Below, in pieces: positions 61,730 through 64,000 of a DNA stretch of 64,000 nucleotides. Positions within the stretch are counted from its first letter, which is position 1. Every line of letters starts with the position of its first letter. The stretch is from Bacteroidetes bacterium UBA3022 (GTDB taxonomy: Bacteria; Bacteroidota; Bacteroidia; Chitinophagales; BACL12). The DNA lies in the NCBI GenBank assembly GCA_002346225.1, contig DDYY01000056.1, forward strand, positions 62,001 to 126,000, read 5' to 3'. Under the pieces are notes generated by a model that searched no databases, was not told the origin of the DNA, and worked only from the letters and a program-made list of their open reading frames with translations. The translations under genes were made by a program, and so were the position numbers.

Positions 61730-63997
61730 TCAATGCATGTTGTGCATGGAGTGATCCATTTCTGCCGCAGGCGCCAGTTGCCATTCAATAGTGCTATGGT
61801 CCACTTTACTCCATTCGGCTTTCCCTTCTTCTATCTTAACATAGGTGTTGACCGGTAATCCGGTGTAAACAGCCGTGGCGCCACCCGGCCACTGGATGGT
61901 TACTTCTTTCACACTTGCAGCCTTTCCTAAGCCGGTTTCCAACTGCATGCTTCCGGATCCGAAGCTTCCTCCGGTTCGAACAGTCTGATATATGCTGCGT
62001 TCCGTTCCATCCGGAAGGCTGGCCACTATTTTCACACGTGCGCCAATGGCATCCTTGTTGGCTGTTGTTCCTACCAGCATTAAGGTAATCCACGCATTAT
62101 CATTTCCGGGATTCAAGTAGCAAGCACCCTGAAAAGCAGCGCCCTGGTAACCACCACCCATGTCTTCATAAATATCCTGGTCACCATCGTTGTCCAGATC
62201 GGCGAAGCCAATACCATGACCTTTCTGCAAGTGACCGAATCCTCCGGCAGTTGTGATATCCTTGAAGTCAGAGCCGTTGTTATTGAGGAACATTTTATTG
62301 GGAACGAGCGATGTGTATTCCGGCGTACCTGTTCCCACATAAAGATCAATCCAGCCATCATTGTTTACATCTCCATAATTGAATCCCATGGCGGCCATGG
62401 GTACTTCAATACCGGATGTACCGGACAAATTAGAAAATGTTCCATCTCCGTTATTCTTATAAAGGACAGATACTTCCCCTTTCAATGGCTGTTGCAACAG
62501 GTATGCTGCATTGTCATAGTCGGAAACACCTGCATCGTAGGTGAAAATGATGAGGTCTTCCCATCCATCGTTATTATAATCGAGGAACGTTAAAGGGAAG
62601 CTTTTCACGGGACCTACGATACCTGCCTGCTTACTGACATCTTTAAATTGTACTGGCTTGCCCTTCTCTCCCGTTACATTCTTTAAGAGAAAATTATCCT
62701 GTCCCTGAGAAGAAATGGCAATATCCATCCAGCCGTCGTTATCGTAATCGCCGGCGACAACCCCTTTGGCAAAAACCGGAAGATTGACGCCTGCTTTCTG
62801 CGCTTGTTCTGAAAAAGTTCCATCGGCATTACTGATAAATAATTCGCAGGGGTATTTCTCCGTATTTCTTCGTGTTTCATTCCCTACGAAAATATCGAGC
62901 CATCCATCGTTATTAAAATCGGCAAACACTGCAGTTTGCGTCGGGTAGAGACTGAACAGCCCTGAACTTTTCGTTACATCAGAAAAAGTACCATCGCCAT
63001 TGTTGCGCAATAAAGAATTGGGCAATTTGCCGTAGTCATTCCACCATCCTCCACGAAGGATGAAAATATCCCTGAACCCGTCGTTGTTGTAATCGGCATG
63101 AATAAGATTGAGACCGCCGGTAATTCCGTTTAAGTTGGCTGCTTCGGTCTGCTCAGTAAAAGTGCCGTCGCCATTGTTGTGAAAGTAATGCAGCTGATCG
63201 TCCAGAAACCAGCTGCTGGTAACGATATCGATAAAACCGTCGTTGTCGAAATCCTCGGTTATGGCTCCGCCACTGGCACTGATAACATCCAGGTGGAGTG
63301 GAATTGCTGCGTTTTCGAAATAGGGAAAATCTACTTCAGATTCAAATGCTGACGGCGGTATCCGCAATGCGTCGGGAAGACTGTCGGGATAGCGCCCCAG
63401 GTTCATGGCTGCCACGTTCAACAGAAAAACAGAAGTGAGGTCTGCCTTATCTTCCTGCGCCAGCTCGGTATAGAGGTCATAAGCCTTAATCGTTGCTTCT
63501 CTTTCTGTATACATCGCTTCGGGAGCGATGGGAAGAATACAGGATTGCGCCACATGATTGGAAATACAATTCTGCTGTTCTCCATAGCGCAGGTAGGCAA
63601 TAGCCAATAGTTTACGGAATTGGAGTCGCTGTTCCTGTTGTAAATCCGAACCCTGCTGCTTCAGGGCTTCTTCGAGCAAGTGTATGGTTTCTGTCGTCTT
63701 GCCTGCCGATAAGCATTCGAAAGCCACATCATATACTACAGCAGGTTCGCCCTTTTCTTTTTGCAGGCGTTCCAGCATTCTTTCTGCCCGCAAGGTGCTG
63801 GCATATCTGTTATCCGGTTGCTGAAAGTATTCTTCCTGCAGTGCTGCCAGGTATTTTATCATAGCCTGATGATCGTCCATCCCCTCCGGCCATGCCACTG
63901 TATTTTGTGCAAATTCTTTTTGCTTCTTTCCGCATCCTGTTGATCCAGCAACAACCAGCGCGAATAAGCAAATGATTACGTTTTTCATACCATTCAT
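61730..63997 (-). CDS. FG-GAP/ASPIC-UnbV lipoprotein with TPR-like N-terminus (CRTAC1-like)
   Basis: 755 residues, start at ATG 63997 (or 63988), three bases from the window edge. Lipoprotein signal NVIICLFALVVAGSTGC, cysteine at about residue 22. The N-terminal about 200 residues are helical with repeats of the TPR kind (AERMLERLQKEKGEPAVVYDVAFECLSAGKTTETIHLLEEAL). Then come seven FG-GAP calcium units (DFDNDGFIDIV, DYNNDGFRDIF, DFNNDGWLDIF, DYDNDGWMDIA, DYNNDGWEDLI, DVNNDGWIDLY, DLDNDGDQDIY) and an ASPIC/UnbV domain (NAWITLMLVGTTANKDAIGARVK ... VTIQWPGGATAVYTGL). The protein ends with a His/Met-rich tail (MDHSMHNMH), which could bind copper. Function unknown. Confidence 0.87.
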   Translation of the reverse strand: MNGMKNVIICLFALVVAGSTGCGKKQKEFAQNTVAWPEGMDDHQAMIKYLAALQEEYFQQPDNRYASTLRAERMLERLQKEKGEPAVVYDVAFECLSAGKTTETIHLLEEALKQQGSDLQQEQRLQFRKLLAIAYLRYGEQQNCISNHVAQSCILPIAPEAMYTEREATIKAYDLYTELAQEDKADLTSVFLLNVAAMNLGRYPDSLPDALRIPPSAFESEVDFPYFENAAIPLHLDVISASGGAITEDFDNDGFIDIVTSSWFLDDQLHYFHNNGDGTFTEQTEAANLNGITGGLNLIHADYNNDGFRDIFILRGGWWNDYGKLPNSLLRNNGDGTFSDVTKSSGLFSLYPTQTAVFADFNNDGWLDIFVGNETRRNTEKYPCELFISNADGTFSEQAQKAGVNLPVFAKGVVAGDYDNDGWMDIAISSQGQDNFLLKNVTGEKGKPVQFKDVSKQAGIVGPVKSFPLTFLDYNNDGWEDLIIFTYDAGVSDYDNAAYLLQQPLKGEVSVLYKNNGDGTFSNLSGTSGIEVPMAAMGFNYGDVNNDGWIDLYVGTGTPEYTSLVPNKMFLNNNGSDFKDITTAGGFGHLQKGHGIGFADLDNDGDQDIYEDMGGGYQGAAFQGACYLNPGNDNAWITLMLVGTTANKDAIGARVKIVASLPDGTERSIYQTVRTGGSFGSGSMQLETGLGKAASVKEVTIQWPGGATAVYTGLPVNTYVKIEEGKAEWSKVDHSTIEWQLAPAAEMDHSMHNMH

Positions 63998-64000
63998 TTA

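Overview
The window is an ordinary chromosomal stretch from a member of the Bacteroidota, probably an aerobic or microaerobic environmental lineage of the Chitinophagia/Saprospiria type; the exact order cannot be fixed from sequence alone. The evidence is type IX secretion components (PorU2/PorV2-like pair, PorP/SprF-like protein), C-terminal T9SS sorting domains of type A and type B, DUF4249 lipoproteins, DUF6787, and above all the Bacteroidota -7 promoter element TAnnTTTG, which I find in exact form in front of at least fourteen genes. Cytochrome c maturation genes, a superoxide dismutase and a TCA-cycle enzyme fit respiratory metabolism. No rRNA, transposase, prophage block, CRISPR array or integrase is visible. 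Three tRNA genes are present: Leu(TAG), Asp(GTC) and His(GTG).

Layout. 0-10 kb: 5'-truncated methyltransferase, M16 protease pair (one catalytic, one dead), acyl-CoA thioesterase, sucC, a class V aminotransferase-like protein, an EamA transporter and a C-terminal processing protease. 9.6-16.4 kb, minus strand: AcpH-like protein, porV2-like and porU2-like genes, the last broken by a one-base frameshift. 16.5-23.5 kb: tyrS, then a minus-strand block spoT-fur-STAS-purA-pabB. 23.7-28.2 kb: tRNA-Leu followed directly by tig-clpP-clpX-ogt and an RlpA-like protein. 28.2-33.8 kb: accC divergent from ccmB-ccmC-ccmD-like, glutamate dehydrogenase, ribD. 33.9-41 kb: a very large FG-GAP/ASPIC protein, an unusual two-gene cassette (helix-hairpin-helix protein plus MuF-like zinc protein), tRNA-Asp, DUF6787, prmC, tRNA-His and a Tat-type superoxide dismutase. 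41-46 kb: copper ATPase, flippase and a large multi-pass membrane protein in one tight run. 46-52 kb: PorP/SprF-like gene and a 1,545-residue PKD-repeat adhesin with a type B sorting domain. 52.1-55.6 kb: an overlapping operon NlpC/P60 - NAD(P)HX repair - sirtuin - NUDIX. 55.6-64 kb: two small conserved proteins, dnaK, two DUF4249 lipoproteins around a secreted thioredoxin, and a second ASPIC/FG-GAP lipoprotein.

Common themes are protein quality control (tig, clpP, clpX, dnaK, proteases), outer-membrane secretion and adhesion by T9SS, and NAD and stringent-response physiology. The observations most worth following are the HHH/MuF-like cassette at 37.2-38.7 kb, start codons placed only 4-6 bases behind the promoter -7 box (near-leaderless mRNAs), loss of the HIGH histidines in TyrRS, the porU2 frameshift, the NAD-linked operon, and the tRNA-Leu gene that seems to share a transcript with tig-clpP-clpX.
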